Origin: Diprion similis
Taxonomy: Eukaryota > Arthropoda > Insecta > Hymenoptera > Diprionidae
Direction: 5' to 3'
Assembly (NCBI RefSeq): GCF_021155765.1
Contig: NC_060113.1
Location: 6,587,001-6,651,000 of the forward strand
DNA: 64,000 nt
Numbering within the stretch: position 1 is the stretch's first letter; every line of letters starts with the position of its first letter. The notes below the pieces were generated by a model. It was given only the letters and a program-made list of their open reading frames with translations, was not told the DNA's origin and did no database searches. Shown piece by piece: positions 1 through 10,843 of this stretch. A program made the position numbers and the translations under genes.

Positions 1-1
1 A

Positions 2-500
2 ATACCCCTTCATGAAACAGGTACAGACATGAGGATGCTATCCACAAAATGTATGCAAGAGTATAATGTTTATGAGAACATTAATGCAGCAGCAAAATAT
101 CTGACAACGAAACCTTCCTTATTAGCAGCCATAATCGCTGTAACCTTTGCCGTCGGTCTTCCAGTACTCCTATTCACTCTTTTCGCAATAACTACCATCA
201 TCTGTACATTTACAGGATTTATACTTATTGAAGGTAAGCTTGGATTAATTTACCTTCTTGATTTATAATACAATCATTTAATTTGTCTAATTATGAATAT
301 TTCTAGTTCATCGACTCCGCGTAATTAGCTGCACTTCATTAAATTGTATTTTACTTATAGGGACAATATTGGCATTCGGAACTGTTGTCTTATGTGGAGT
401 GCTGCTGTCTACAATAATGTCAATACTGATGCTCGGAACATGCCTAGTAATAGTTTATTACATCTGCCTTCAAGTGTGTAGTGTGTTTAAAAAAGTCTAA
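2..500 (+). CDS. LDAF1: Promethin/LDAF1-like lipid-droplet assembly protein, 3' part
   Basis: Two exons, 2-233 and 361-500, join in phase (one base plus two) and end at TAA 498-500. The frame is open to the left edge, so the 5' end is missing; the ATG at 29 need not be the start. About 122 residues are visible: a short soluble stretch, then two or three long hydrophobic segments with Pro and Gly near the start of the first and an F-I-L-I-E-G motif at the splice junction. This pattern is typical of promethin (TMEM159/LDAF1), an ER membrane protein that works with seipin where lipid droplets form. The donor is AAG|GTAAGC and the acceptor TTATAG. An AATAAA polyadenylation signal lies at about 543-548. 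The name rests on the hydrophobic pattern and the P-G/E-G landmarks only, so another small hairpin membrane protein is possible. Confidence 0.65.
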
Positions 501-1468
501 CAGATTTGTCGTTTGGAGCTTTTACAATGTCTAAATGACATCAATAAAATACTTTATGGACAGAGCAGAAAAAGTAAAAATTACATTGTTCGAATGTTGT
601 GACTGACCTTGGATCAAAAGTTAATGAATCATTTTTTAAGGACTGAACATTACTTCAGAAGTTTTATTCAGTTCTTAGATATTCGAAAATAGTTTGTCAT
701 ACTATTTTGTTCGAACATAATATTTCATCCGTTTTGAGGACTGACAACATCCCATTTTATTCACATTTTGTATCATTGATTTTGGAGCTCTAATCCCTCT
801 GTATTGCTAGTGGTTCTGAATTAAATCTGGTAATAGGACCTCACTTTCCGTAAATATGAAAAAATGAACCTCGCCTTCGCTATGAATATTTAGCTCTGTC
901 CAAAAGCTCTCTGGAACAAATTGGCGTCTTGTGCTCCACCTTACTACTTATTTATGTGTGAAGATTAGAGAGTTACATTGTTTTTGTTATTACTGTATTG
1001 TGCGGTTTTCAGTTTTTAATCGCGCAACAGTTTATTATTTTCGTTTATATAGTATATATAGTGATAAAAACAGATCTAAGAAATTTTTGCAGGTGAACTA
1101 TAGTTCCGAGATATTAGTTATCGATTTGATTGTTTTAATTTTACCCACCTGTTATCGAACTGATGTAATATATTGTTTGCTTAATAATATGTATTTTACA
1201 TTTTATAGTACTCTTTTAATAAACCACACATTGAACTATTCATTGACGTATGAAGAGAACAACATAAATTATTTTGAATCTATTTGGATATCAGATTGTT
1301 TTCTATTCCAGTGAATTGAAAGGTGATTTATCTACACAATATTTTACGAGGATAATCTGTACAATAATCATATTTATGAAATCAATTTCATACTATCACT
1401 TTGTGTGATATTGTCCACGATATACACATTCAATGGTTAATTCTGTAATTGTAGATCAATTGTTGAAC

Positions 1469-2709
1469 TTACTTATTCACTGAATTATTTTCTTTTTCTT
1501 CATCGGTCTTGGAGAAATTTTTGTCCACTGAAAGTTGTATTTCTTTCCATAAAAGATCGCTCAACTCGTTACTCCCAATATCTTTGTGGAAAGAAAATGT
1601 GTGAATGTAGCTTTTTCTGTCTGTAACAACTGATGTTGGCTGAATGTAAGGAAAATACACTAAATATTTATACATATTGGAGAAAATAAAATTTTTCATC
1701 TAATTTGACTCACTAATTTAAACTGACCCACCAAATTTTTTCTCAGCTCTAAGTTCTCCAAGCAATCGTCTATAAAATACCTATAACGGACTAATGTTTC
1801 TTACAATTAGTTATAAACAAAGGATACGGCCTTTTCTTGCTTGGTCAAGTGCACCGTAGTCCCATCGTATCCTTGTAAATTGTTTGTACAAGTTAAATTT
1901 TTTCCTGAAACAGAATAAACTTACTGTGAAACAATGTGTTTAGAATATGAATCAAGTGTCACATTAAGTATATTTTCAATAAAAACAATCAATTACGAAA
2001 TAAGATCAAATATTTGGAAAATTTACACGGATTTATAAATCCGTATACTTACTGTCCAAGGTCCAGAAGGCACTGATCTCTCAAGCTAGGTTTGATTACT
2101 CTCAATTCATTGCATTTTCGTTCAAGGTTGTAATTAGTTTTAATTATTTTATCCCTCTCAGTCTCTAATTCTTTCTAAAAAAAAAAAAGTAGTACGTAGT
2201 CAAATTTTGTGTAATAATTGCTACGTCAATGATAGTGATGCGGGAATTAGTTCAACACCATTGTAGTCTTTGAATGAAATCAAGTTTGGACTTACAAGTT
2301 TCTGGTTTTCTATATTTAACTTGATTGCTTTTTCTTCAAGAACTTTCTTGTTGATATTAAGCTTGTCTTTTGCTTCAGAAAGTTGGAGATACAGATCTTC
2401 AATTCTGCGCTGATCCTCTGCAAACAAAAATAATATTAAAAGTCAGCCATGATATACTACAATTCATTAATTTAACGTGGAAGTTGGGAATATTTATATA
2501 GCCACAGCTTTACAAAATCCTTACAAAGGATTCCACAAAGTTCAAGTAGCAAAAATACATTTCTTACTGTTCAAATACTAACCAGTCAAACGCACATCGT
2601 TCTCCTGCATGAAGGAATCAGTAACGGACATATGGTGGGTGATCATCTTGCATATCGCCTTGCTGGTGGGACAAGGATGATTTCTTTTATGCTTCGTAAT
2701 ATCAGTCAT
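1469..2709 (-). CDS. SPC24: Kinetochore protein Spc24 (NDC80 complex subunit)
   Basis: Five exons on the minus strand: 2583-2709, 2296-2417, 2053-2174, 1828-1904 and 1469-1629 (609 nt, 202 residues, close to the usual length of about 200). The first part is acidic and leads into a long coiled coil rich in E, K and L. The C-terminal globular domain carries the family motif L-Y-x4-T-x-I-R-W-D-Y, followed by a K-G, an H-T-F-S-F strand and an ending helix with L-W-K-E. Spc24 pairs with Spc25 to anchor the NDC80 complex on the inner kinetochore. The fourth exon is the weak point: its donor is read as GGCC|GTATCC, and reading through it meets a TAA a few codons later. The last codon overlaps a good donor (AATAA|GTAAGTT), so a further small exon is possible. 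It shares its upstream spacer with the divergent DXO gene. Confidence 0.85.
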
Positions 2710-3129
2710 ATTTATTGATATTCGTAGCCAAAGCCGCAAGAGTCAAGTTACTTCGCTTGGTTTCGCTCGTTTCGCTTTGAATTGAACGTTCCTCAAACCG
2801 AAGTGTCTGGAACAGTATTACTGTGATAGTTGTACAACCGCAAGAGAGATGAGTTATTACAGCTCATTTGTAAACAAGCATGACGAATCGGTAATTTTCT
2901 CAACTTCCAGCGACTCTTTACAACATTTGAATTGATCGAATCACACGATAAACACAGTAATCGCAGAAAACACTACTCGGAGAACCGTTGTTCCGTCATA
3001 ATATTTTTAAACTGAAACTTTTTCTATGACTATGCAACTAGTATGGTTGGACTTCGCTAGAATATAGCGATTTCAACATACTTTCACGCCATCTCGTGGA
3101 TTTTAGTGAAACCTGCAAGATAACTGCGT

Positions 3130-3400
3130 TCCAAAATTTGCTGGCAGCAGCGCTAAAAACTCCCTAAGACAGAGACAGAGGGAGTCACGAACTCGTGAGA
3201 GCAAAAGAGATGGAAAATTGATGACAGCACTGGAAGCTAATTTCGGAATAGACCCTAATGAGGTCCATTCATCCCTAGAGCATATATTGGGTGCGTTCCG
3301 AAATTAGCTTCCAGTGCTGTCAACTATCTTTTATCTCTTTTTCGCTGCCGAGTTTATTACTAGCTCCGTCTCGGTCCTAGGGAGTTTTTTTTATAGAGAT
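3130..3400. repeat. Foldback (inverted-repeat) element in the SPC24/DXO spacer
   Basis: A perfect 26-bp inverted repeat, GACAGCACTGGAAGCTAATT plus TCGGAA at 3223-3248, is matched by its complement at 3296-3321, separated by a 47-bp loop. Similarity continues outward more weakly: both arms carry a TATCTCTTTT-like stretch and then a TAGGGAGTTTTT block, so each arm is about 100-120 bp. A further copy of the GCGTTCC motif occurs near 3128. It looks like a non-autonomous foldback or MITE-type element. It sits in the probable shared promoter or 5' UTR of SPC24 and DXO, and its right arm comes within 80-160 bp of the DXO start codon. Confidence 0.6.
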
Positions 3401-3479
3401 TACAGTACCGTATATGCTCTAAGCATTCATCATTCTGTAAACAACCAAAATACGGATTCCCAATATTTTGTAAATTCCA

Positions 3480-5060
3480 ATGGAAAGTTCGAAATTTTGC
3501 GTCCATAGGTCTTGGACTGGCGAGGGTTTCCCACATTTTAGTAGACCGGAGGTATCTGGCTGCTTTAGTCTAAATGAAAACAGGGAATTTCTGCCAAACA
3601 CTATGCAATTGAAATACTTCAATGCACCGCCGTCGGAATCTGTCAAATTTGATCTGAAAGAGAGTTATGATTTGGTTATACGAAAACCAGCCGAAGCCGA
3701 TAATGAGAGATTAGATCACTTGTTACGGTGGATTCTTTTGAATTCCCACAAGATTCGTGCTCCACCTGACACCGATCGATGGTTTGAATTTTTCAAAGTA
3801 AATTATTCATCACACGTTAAATGTTTCAATCTTTTCTTAGTAGCGCATTTGTCAGTTGCTAAAATGAGTTTAATTAGAATAAGTGATAATTATTGATGAT
3901 TGACAATGTTCTTTATAATTGTTTATCGATTGCAGGCTACAGCCTCATTTTGTATGCTTCCGGGGTTTACTGACAATGCTTTGGTGTACTCCATTTGAAA
4001 AACAAGAAGGATGGATAATTTGTGCATCGAAGTGGCGGGGCACGATATACCTTTGCGCCTTCGATACAAAGGAGAAAAAGCTGCGAAAAAGCAACATATC
4101 TAAAAAGCAGCTACAATTTATGTCCTGGGGATTCAAATTTGAGCAATACTTACTCACCGGTATAAACAATTATTGATTGTTTATTACAATATCACTGATT
4201 TTTACGCTTTTCCCATCCCACCTCCTCCTTTCTTCATTCTCAATTAGTACTGTGTACTATTTTTCCAGATTTATATTCAGTGAGTTTAGGATCTTACAGA
4301 TTCACCTGGAAAATTACCAGACACTTCAGAACCTGTTAATGAAGCTGAAGAATTTTGCTGTATGTTTTCATCCCGCCTTGGCAATAATAGATTGTTGTAT
4401 GGCGCAGAGATGGATGGGGTTTCGTCCAATGAGATTTTAAGCGAGCCAATTGACTGGAAAAGGGTTAGATTTGTTGAGCTGAAGACAAGTCGAGTTATCG
4501 AAAACAGGCGTCAAGACGAAAACTTTAGAAAATATAAGTTAATTAAATGGTGGTGCCAAAGTTTTTTGGTCGGGATCGAAAATGTTTGTTGTGGATTCCG
4601 AGATGATCATGGTATAGTCAGAAATTTGACCAATTACAGTGTACCTGAGATGACTAGGATGTCAAAGGTGATTTAGTTTTATAAAGAATCCTTCAGATAT
4701 CAGAGAACAGCATATTTTTCAGAAACATCAACGTTAATGTTAGATTTCTGGAAAATCTTTTTCTAGTATCTATAACTGTAATTATCGTAATTTTATTTAT
4801 AAACCTTTGTGTAATTCGCAAAAATTCTATTATTATTGTTGTAGGGAATTTGGAACGCTTCAGAGTGTATGAACTTTTGCAATGAATTTTTGAATTTTGT
4901 TCAATCAGTTGTTGCAAAAGACTATAACGCATGTGTCTACAAATTCGAGTGGACACCGGGGAACGATGTGCAGGTTCATCGTATGGATAGTGAATCTGAG
5001 TACTCTTTCCTTCCTCAATGGTTCATTGATAAAGCCAAAGTACAAATGATGGAGCGGTGA
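3480..5060 (+). CDS. DXO: DXO/Rai1-family decapping exonuclease
   Basis: Four exons, 3480-3797, 3943-4159, 4300-4667 and 4845-5060, give 372 residues ending at TGA 5058-5060. Family landmarks appear in order: an N-terminal S-R-P-E-V-x-G-C-F-S block, D-R-W-F-E-F-F-K, then F-V-C-F-R-G-L-L-T-x-L-W-C-T-P-F-E, R-G-T-I-Y, and F-E-Q-Y-L. The metal-binding residues are present: G-A-E-M-D (E215, D217), E-L-K-T (E238, K240) and W-W-C-Q-S-F (Q265). DXO/Rai1 enzymes remove incomplete, unmethylated or NAD caps from RNA and degrade it 5'-3', mainly in the nucleus. The acceptor at 3942 (CTACAG) is preferred to the earlier TTGCAG at 3935 because only it keeps the frame. The ATG at 3480 starts the conserved N-terminus. 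A polyadenylation signal (AATAAA) follows near 5099. The stop is about 320 bp from that of convergent PDRG1. Confidence 0.93.
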
Positions 5061-5379
5061 TAGTTTATCCACAGCTAAAGAAACAAAATTGTACAAAAAA
5101 TAAACGTGGTCATTCAGTGTGACATTTTATTGAAAAGTTTAAGTTTTTACAAAACATTACCCTTACTTTTCCAATAATTATAAACAAGTAATAAGGTGTA
5201 ATGTTTGCTTGTATATAATTTTTCTCAATGGTTCCTTGACCACAACTTTCTTTTCTTAAAAATTAAAATTCTTTCGGCTTCTCGTTTCCTATGACTAGTG
5301 ACAGATAACCAGGTATTTTATATTACCTTTATTAACTTCGTCAAACTTTTCGATCTGAATCTCTTTCAACATCAACCAT

Positions 5380-5879
5380 TCAAAGACTTTTGCCAAGAAC
5401 TTGATTTACTGCTAACATTTCTTGACGGGACATTGGATTTAACATTAGTCCTGGAACAGGCTGAGTGTGCTCTAAATCACGAAGCTCGTTCACTTTAACT
5501 CTCAAATCACTCCTAATTTTGTTGATTTCAATATCGCACTCTCTTTGATCTACAACATGAAAAGAACTTTTGAAATTATTTTTTGAATGTACAGGATTGT
5601 ACTCAATTGAACTTTCCTATATTTTTAAGTTTAGTTCTTTCACTAAATTCTACCTTTTGCAAGCAACTCTTGAGCAGAGTTTGTCGTCATTTTTATCAGT
5701 AATGGTCCAACAGCCATCCAAGTTTTATCAGATTTTTGATTCCTCAGAGCCCGCTCCCCCATTCTATCATCATTCCTTCGTTTATCCAGTGCAACAATTT
5801 CCTGCCTATCCATCAATATCTCTTCAGCCTTGGCCTCAACTTCTTCCAGATATTTCAATGTCTTCTGCTCGTCATTCAT
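5380..5879 (-). CDS. PDRG1: PDRG1, prefoldin-like co-chaperone subunit
   Basis: Two minus-strand exons, 5654-5879 and 5380-5549, give 131 residues, nearly the length of vertebrate PDRG1. The first exon holds the conserved K-Y-L-E-E-V-E-A-x-A-E-E-I-L helix and I-V-A-L-D-x-K/R-R-N, then M-x-x-G-P-L-L-I-K-M. The second completes the paired coiled coil (I-x-K-I-R-x-D-L-R-V-K-V-N-E-L) and ends in L-M-L-N-P-M followed by about 14 more residues. PDRG1 is a beta-type prefoldin-like subunit of the R2TP/prefoldin-like chaperone complex that helps assemble RNA polymerases and other large complexes. The start chosen is the ATG at 5879, because family members begin a few residues before the first helix. 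An upstream in-frame ATG at 5933 would add 18 residues of non-family sequence. Confidence 0.9.
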
Positions 5880-5933
5880 TGCGTAGTCTTTGTTACTATG
5901 CGAGAAACAGATCATAATGCTATATAATATCAC

Positions 5934-7580
5934 AATCGTATCAATAAAAATCTAACAATTACTCAGATTATTGCATATGTTTTTTCGAGTACATTGAACA
6001 TATCTTCATTTTGTAAAAAAGTCTACTTGGTTTATTGTCTCTTTATTCTGATTGAGATTACCAATCTTACGATTAGGTATAACTGATCCTAACAAGACAT
6101 GGAAACAATAATTAACATCAGTTTATAATTTCTTGAAAATCACAAAAGTAAGTAGCACATCTTTTTGTACACATTGTAGAAAACAAAGTGCTTACATCAT
6201 TCATTCCAGTCGTACCAATAGTCAATGAATCTTTTTTCCACTTCACCAAAAAGGGAATATACTACAAGCTTTGCAAAATAAAGAGTAATGCACGTATCGA
6301 AAGGAATTATAATATGAAGTTTTAAAACCAAGTTTTTAAGAGGGATTCTAGTCTGGAAATTTCCAAAAATAAATGTTTTTTTTTTTTTTATTGCATATTT
6401 TTTAAGTGGAAACCTATGCATGCATTCAGTTTACATAGGCTTTTGTTATTCGGACAATGGATTTGTCAATAATAATGTTATGACCGTGCTTTTTTAAAGT
6501 TCAAAGCAGTGTTATGCTGCAAGAGGATATAATTTATAATTTGGTCAATTTTCAAACTTTTCACTAAACCTAAGTGAATCTATAATCAATAACTTATATT
6601 TAAAGAATCTTTTTTTTCATTCAGGTAAAATTTATGATCCATAGAGGTTGCACCAATTGGGCCCCCGTGTCCCATATTTTTATACATAAAAAATCACAAA
6701 ACTTCACAAATACATGTAATAAATGTTGCAAGAAAAAATAATTAATTGAGATGTCATTTCCTTCATAAAAAAAATCATGATTCTAACCATTCGTATGCAA
6801 CTTCCAGACTGGGATACTCTCTTCATTTGCAACTTTGTAAAATAATGCAGGTTGATTGAACCATTAACAACTCGTATCGTATGAATGATTTTCTACTGAA
6901 GTTGTAGATATTTTCAACATGTTACATTAAATGAAGTGAGACTCGTACGTCTCCAGAATACGTGGAACGAAGTGTCCAAAACAATGCAGTGTAATTATTT
7001 TTCATCTTCCACTACCAAATTGTTTGTGTTCAGTCTTAGAGTCTTGGAAGTTTGGTTCTATACGTCAAGAATACATACATAAAACATATGATGTAGGCAC
7101 TTTGCTACTTGAATTGTAATCTCAACTGCAGCCGTGTCTATACTACCTAACTATTTATATATTGTGTATAGCAATTCATACTAAATCAACTGTCACACCA
7201 TTGATTTTTAAACAGTAATAAAATACACATCTTATGGTTGTTCAATCATTGAACATTAGATTCTAGAACAAGTAGTCTGGGAAAAAGCTGTTACTCGTAT
7301 CGTTTGATCTTACACAGCTTCTTCGGTTAATAGCCTTTTTTGATCATATTGAAGTTAGAAACATTATTGTAATGAGGCATGTTGAGGAAAACCGTTCATT
7401 TCGCGAGATCGTAACTGTCTGAATTTCAGTAAACAATCGTACTCATATTTTGAAAATTTATATCCTTCAAAGTTCTTGTAACATGGAAAAATAGTCATGT
7501 TTTTTTCAATGTTTCGTTACAATAACATAACTAATTTCAACCTCATTTTTCTTCAACACTTTCCTAACGACTCAATTATT
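5934..7580. other. Intergenic/UTR stretch with no recognised gene
   Basis: This AT-rich stretch of 1.6 kb lies upstream of PDRG1 and downstream of the unnamed exon at 7581-7769. I see homopolymer runs (T-run near 6378-6389), no convincing long open frame and no domain. A 74-codon minus frame at 6197-6421 has skewed composition and no splice support. Part of the left end is probably PDRG1 5' UTR and promoter. Confidence 0.5.
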
Positions 7581-7769
7581 CTAAAGTAATTGTAGTGCTC
7601 TATACAAATTTGAAGTAAGTTGCTCCAGCCTTCTTTTTACTCTCTGATCAAACTCCTCTTCATTTGTGTAGAATAATTCTGATCCGATGCTCCGCACTTT
7701 CCTTGCCTCAAACTCAATATCTTGATCTCCATACATCCAGTTTTCGTCCACAATAATCTTACGTCGCCT
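7581..7769 (-). CDS. Unidentified open terminal exon (62 residues)
   Basis: After an acceptor (GGTATTAG, minus strand) the sequence is open for 62 codons to TAG at 7581-7583, exactly in phase from the acceptor. The predicted peptide is charged and helical: R-R-R-K-I-I-V-D-E-N-W-M-Y-G-D-Q at its start, a middle F-E-A-R-K-V-R-S-I-G, and an amphipathic end with F-D-Q-R-V-K-R-R-L-E-Q-L. Composition and codon use look coding. I do not recognise the family. Its 5' partner exon is not clear: a further open stretch lies at about 7810-7990 (ATG at 7989) but ends in its own stop without a clean donor. It could be a separate small gene or an alternative 3' end of the GPANK1 transcript that lies just upstream. 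Confidence 0.4.
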   Translation of the reverse strand, partial: RRRKIIVDENWMYGDQDIEFEARKVRSIGSELFYTNEEEFDQRVKRRLEQLTSNLYRALQLL

Positions 7770-8105
7770 CTAATACCCACATATCCTTTAATAATATTTT
7801 TTTAAACAATCAATATCCGAGCGATGTTCGTTCAATGTCAGCTAAGCTGTAGTGACGACAAATTTGTTTCTTCCTTTTTAAAGCTGACAAATCCAATCCA
7901 ATCGATTCTTGCGAACAAATGATTATTGCATTCAAATCTTTCTTACAGAAACACAGGTAATTTCTGTTTTCTGATATGAAAGAAAGCATTATAATAAACT
8001 TTCTTCTGACCTTACACTTGCAAGAAGCTATTGCAACTCAATTGAATAGTTATTCCTCCACCGCAACGCCAGTGGCAGCTGAATTACGGCTGAAAATGGG
8101 CAAAT

Positions 8106-9233
8106 TCAAGACAATGCTATTCTTATCATTCGATCTTTCATAGCTTCTCTGGACAATAATTTTTCTCTATCTTTTTTCCTTAAGGTCTTTGGACGGATTA
8201 GCCGTACTGGCGAAACTGCAGATGCATCCTCTGGCTTAAAATGAGTTACTCGAGCTTCTTTGTTATCTCCTTGACCTAGACCTTTTCGATCTCTTTTAAG
8301 AATTGTCTTGATTGGATACTTTGCGCCCTGGCCTGAAGGTCCCAGCCCAGTTTCTTCATCCCATCCGGTATTCAAAAGCATCTGATACCCTTTATTTTGT
8401 TTCGTTATCCCGTATGCAACAGAGCGCAATTTTGGTTTAGTATTAAAAATGTGCAGCGTTGAAGACTCATGCTGCTTAACAGATGTTTCTTTGAAAGCAG
8501 CTCTGCATATTTCACAATAAAACTCAAATTTTAAATTGTTGGCATTTTGTCGAATGGATTGAAGCTCATTTTTAAGTGACCCTTCTACTTTTGTTGTTTT
8601 AGCCCGTTCATCGTCACGTGAAAAAACAATGTCATTTTTATCACATGACAAAGTTGGGCTACTTTTGATATCTTCAGTCTCTTTCTGACTACTTTTCTTT
8701 CTCAGTAGAGCTACGATATTCAAATGATTTCTTTTAAGAGCTAACTGAGCCGCTGTCAAACCAGATTTCTCCTTTGCTTTCTTATTTACCCCAAGTTTCA
8801 ACAGATATTGAATAATTTCAAAATTACCATTATATGCTGCTGACATCAACGGAGTCCACCCAAAATCGTCGGACACATTAACATTATCTGAATTCAAATG
8901 TTTCCTTAAAAAATGTAAATCATTCTGCTCCACTGCTTTCAGAATTGAATTCGTGCTGACATTCTTGATGACTTTTTGTGTAAATAGGGAATTGTTAGAA
9001 TTGAATAGATTGCTATGTTGTTCTCTAGCTGTGTCAGATTTGGCCCAAGTATCCTGCTGAAAATTTTGGTAGATGATACCTTCGTAAGTTTTCTTCGCCT
9101 CGATTCCTTCGAAATTAAGTCGTCCAGAAAAATTCTTTGCAGATTTACTCGGCACCTCAGCGGACTCCTTGACGAAACTTTTCCAAGGTATGTCAACTGT
9201 AGTTAACGCAACCCAGTTTGGATGCAAAGACAT
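8106..9233 (-). CDS. GPANK1: GPANK1: G-patch and ankyrin repeat protein
   Basis: A single exon of 375 residues from ATG 9233 to TGA 8106. Domains in order: a variable N-terminus, two to three ankyrin repeats (about 95-180, with G-W-T-P-L-M-S-A-A-Y and L-T-A-A-Q-L-A), a C2H2-like zinc finger (C240, C243, H255, H261 in F-Y-C-E-I-C), and a G-patch (about 282-325, with the glycines G-Y-x-M-L-x-x-x-G-W and G-L-G). The C-terminus is basic. This order matches GPANK1. G-patch proteins usually bind RNA or activate DEAH-box helicases; the specific job of GPANK1 is not well established. The lack of introns contrasts with every neighbour. It is divergent from TECPR1, with 1.6 kb between the two start codons. 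Confidence 0.9.
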   Translation of the reverse strand: MSLHPNWVALTTVDIPWKSFVKESAEVPSKSAKNFSGRLNFEGIEAKKTYEGIIYQNFQQDTWAKSDTAREQHSNLFNSNNSLFTQKVIKNVSTNSILKAVEQNDLHFLRKHLNSDNVNVSDDFGWTPLMSAAYNGNFEIIQYLLKLGVNKKAKEKSGLTAAQLALKRNHLNIVALLRKKSSQKETEDIKSSPTLSCDKNDIVFSRDDERAKTTKVEGSLKNELQSIRQNANNLKFEFYCEICRAAFKETSVKQHESSTLHIFNTKPKLRSVAYGITKQNKGYQMLLNTGWDEETGLGPSGQGAKYPIKTILKRDRKGLGQGDNKEARVTHFKPEDASAVSPVRLIRPKTLRKKDREKLLSREAMKDRMIRIALS

Positions 9234-10843
9234 GGCAAAGTGTTTTCGTTCAAACTCGAGGTTGTGAGTATTAGTTTATTTCGAAAACTGGTGATGCACA
9301 GAATTAAAATAAGCAATTTGACTCGCAATTTGATGTGTAAATTTTGCTAGTTTATGATGACAGCTTCAAGACTTCCCTGTCAATATCCATGGTTAGGAAT
9401 GTTATTACGAAAAAGAAGCCTACCATCGTAGAAATGCATATCTGAATTTTTTACCTTAAAAAATTCTTCGATTTTAGGCTTTTAGTTTCTTATGTCTGTT
9501 TATTCGCTTCACGAGGCTATGTTTACGACGAAGTGGTATCTACGGTCACAATTGCTACTACTCAGTGACCATAAATAAGCCTGAGAACATAGTCTGTGAA
9601 GGCTGTCGCTGGGTACTTCTAGTTCTAGGGGTCTCTAGTCTCTAACTACTGACTCTATACTGTGATGTAACAAAATAAAATGTGTTCCTCCGGTGGTCGT
9701 GTTTTCGTCCTGTTCTGCGCCGACCATATGAAAGCCATCTTTCAGACAATCCCGAATGCGATAGATTAAAAATCCAAGATGGCCTTCATATGGAAGAGGT
9801 ACGCGCATAGACTTATTGTGATAGACTGCGCAGCCCGCGCACCGAGCTGAATTCGTAATTAAAATGAGAAGGCAACAGCTTACCCTGTAAGATTTCTGCG
9901 ACAATGATCTGGCGACACTGGCTGCGCAGAAATACATGATTATGTTCTTACATCACGAGCACTATGCGAGCTACTTTCTACTTATAGTGCCATCTAGCGT
10001 ATCTCTGCGGTATTGAATTTGAGCAGAACCCGAAGGTCAAGTGGATCGACACAAACAAAAGAGAAATAAAATCCAAACCGTTTCCAAACTGACAGCCGCC
10101 TTTGAACAATCGCGTCTGACAAACCCTCTAAGCTGTCAAACGTTATGACTTGTTGACGTAGAAATACATATTTGGTAAGCACTGATAATGACATATGGAC
10201 AGAATTGCGCGATTTTTTACTGAACGATCGATTCGTTTCTCTGCGCTACTGTCTACTTTTTATAACTCCAATCCACAGAAGTGTGACGGCAACCTCACAA
10301 TCCAAGATATCATAGGTTAAAATACGTACGCAACACTTCACTTGCGTTTCCATGTGTATTTTTGTAAGAAAGTATCCAATAATATAAAATAATATAAATC
10401 GTAATTTTGTACGGCATCGAACACATACGTGTATAACGTATGTATTATTTCAATCCTTAGATGATTCAAGACTCCTTAATCCGATTTAATCCATTGATAC
10501 TGAAACTTGTCAATATATTACTCAACACTGTCAAACACAGTGTTAAACGAAGTATTTCTCATTTCTGTTATAAGAATTCATTTTACTGTATATCTTGTAC
10601 GTAATATTCACACTGTCGTGAATAATTACAAAAAATTTTCTATCAATCTTCAACTACACTTTTTTTAATGTGTGTAATAAAACTTCTAAATTATATTGAC
10701 TTATAGTTTTAATCCTAGGTATATCGTACCTTGATGAATTTAATTTTGGAAATCAAAATTGTACAGTGCTTTTAATTATACTTTGAACTTTGTGTTTATC
10801 ATTGAAATAATAATTCTTATAATATTATACCTCAAGAGTTGAG
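9234..10843. other. Divergent promoter region between GPANK1 and TECPR1
   Basis: No gene is recognised here. It must hold the promoters of the two divergent genes. The segment 9500-10250 is GC-richer than its surroundings and contains the short hairpin at 9724-9793. A 100-codon minus frame at 9635-9937 runs across that hairpin and shows no domain, so I do not call it a gene. Confidence 0.5.
9724..9793. repeat. Short inverted repeat (18-bp arms, 34-bp loop)
   Basis: CCATATGAAAGCCATCTT at 9724-9741 pairs with AAGATGGCCTTCATATGG at 9776-9793, with 17 of 18 bases complementary. It lies in the GPANK1/TECPR1 spacer. It could be a remnant of a small foldback element or a structured transcript; nothing else supports a function. 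Confidence 0.6.

Noticed and set aside
931-1314. 127-codon plus-strand frame after the LDAF1-like gene
   Set aside because: AT-driven composition rich in Tyr, Phe, Leu and Ile, no domain, no splice context; most likely random.
6197-6421. 74-codon minus-strand frame
   Set aside because: Contains poly-Lys from a homopolymer run, no splice signals in phase with a neighbour, no known motif.
9635-9937. 100-codon minus-strand frame in the GPANK1/TECPR1 spacer
   Set aside because: It spans a short inverted repeat, has no recognisable motif and starts without clear context.
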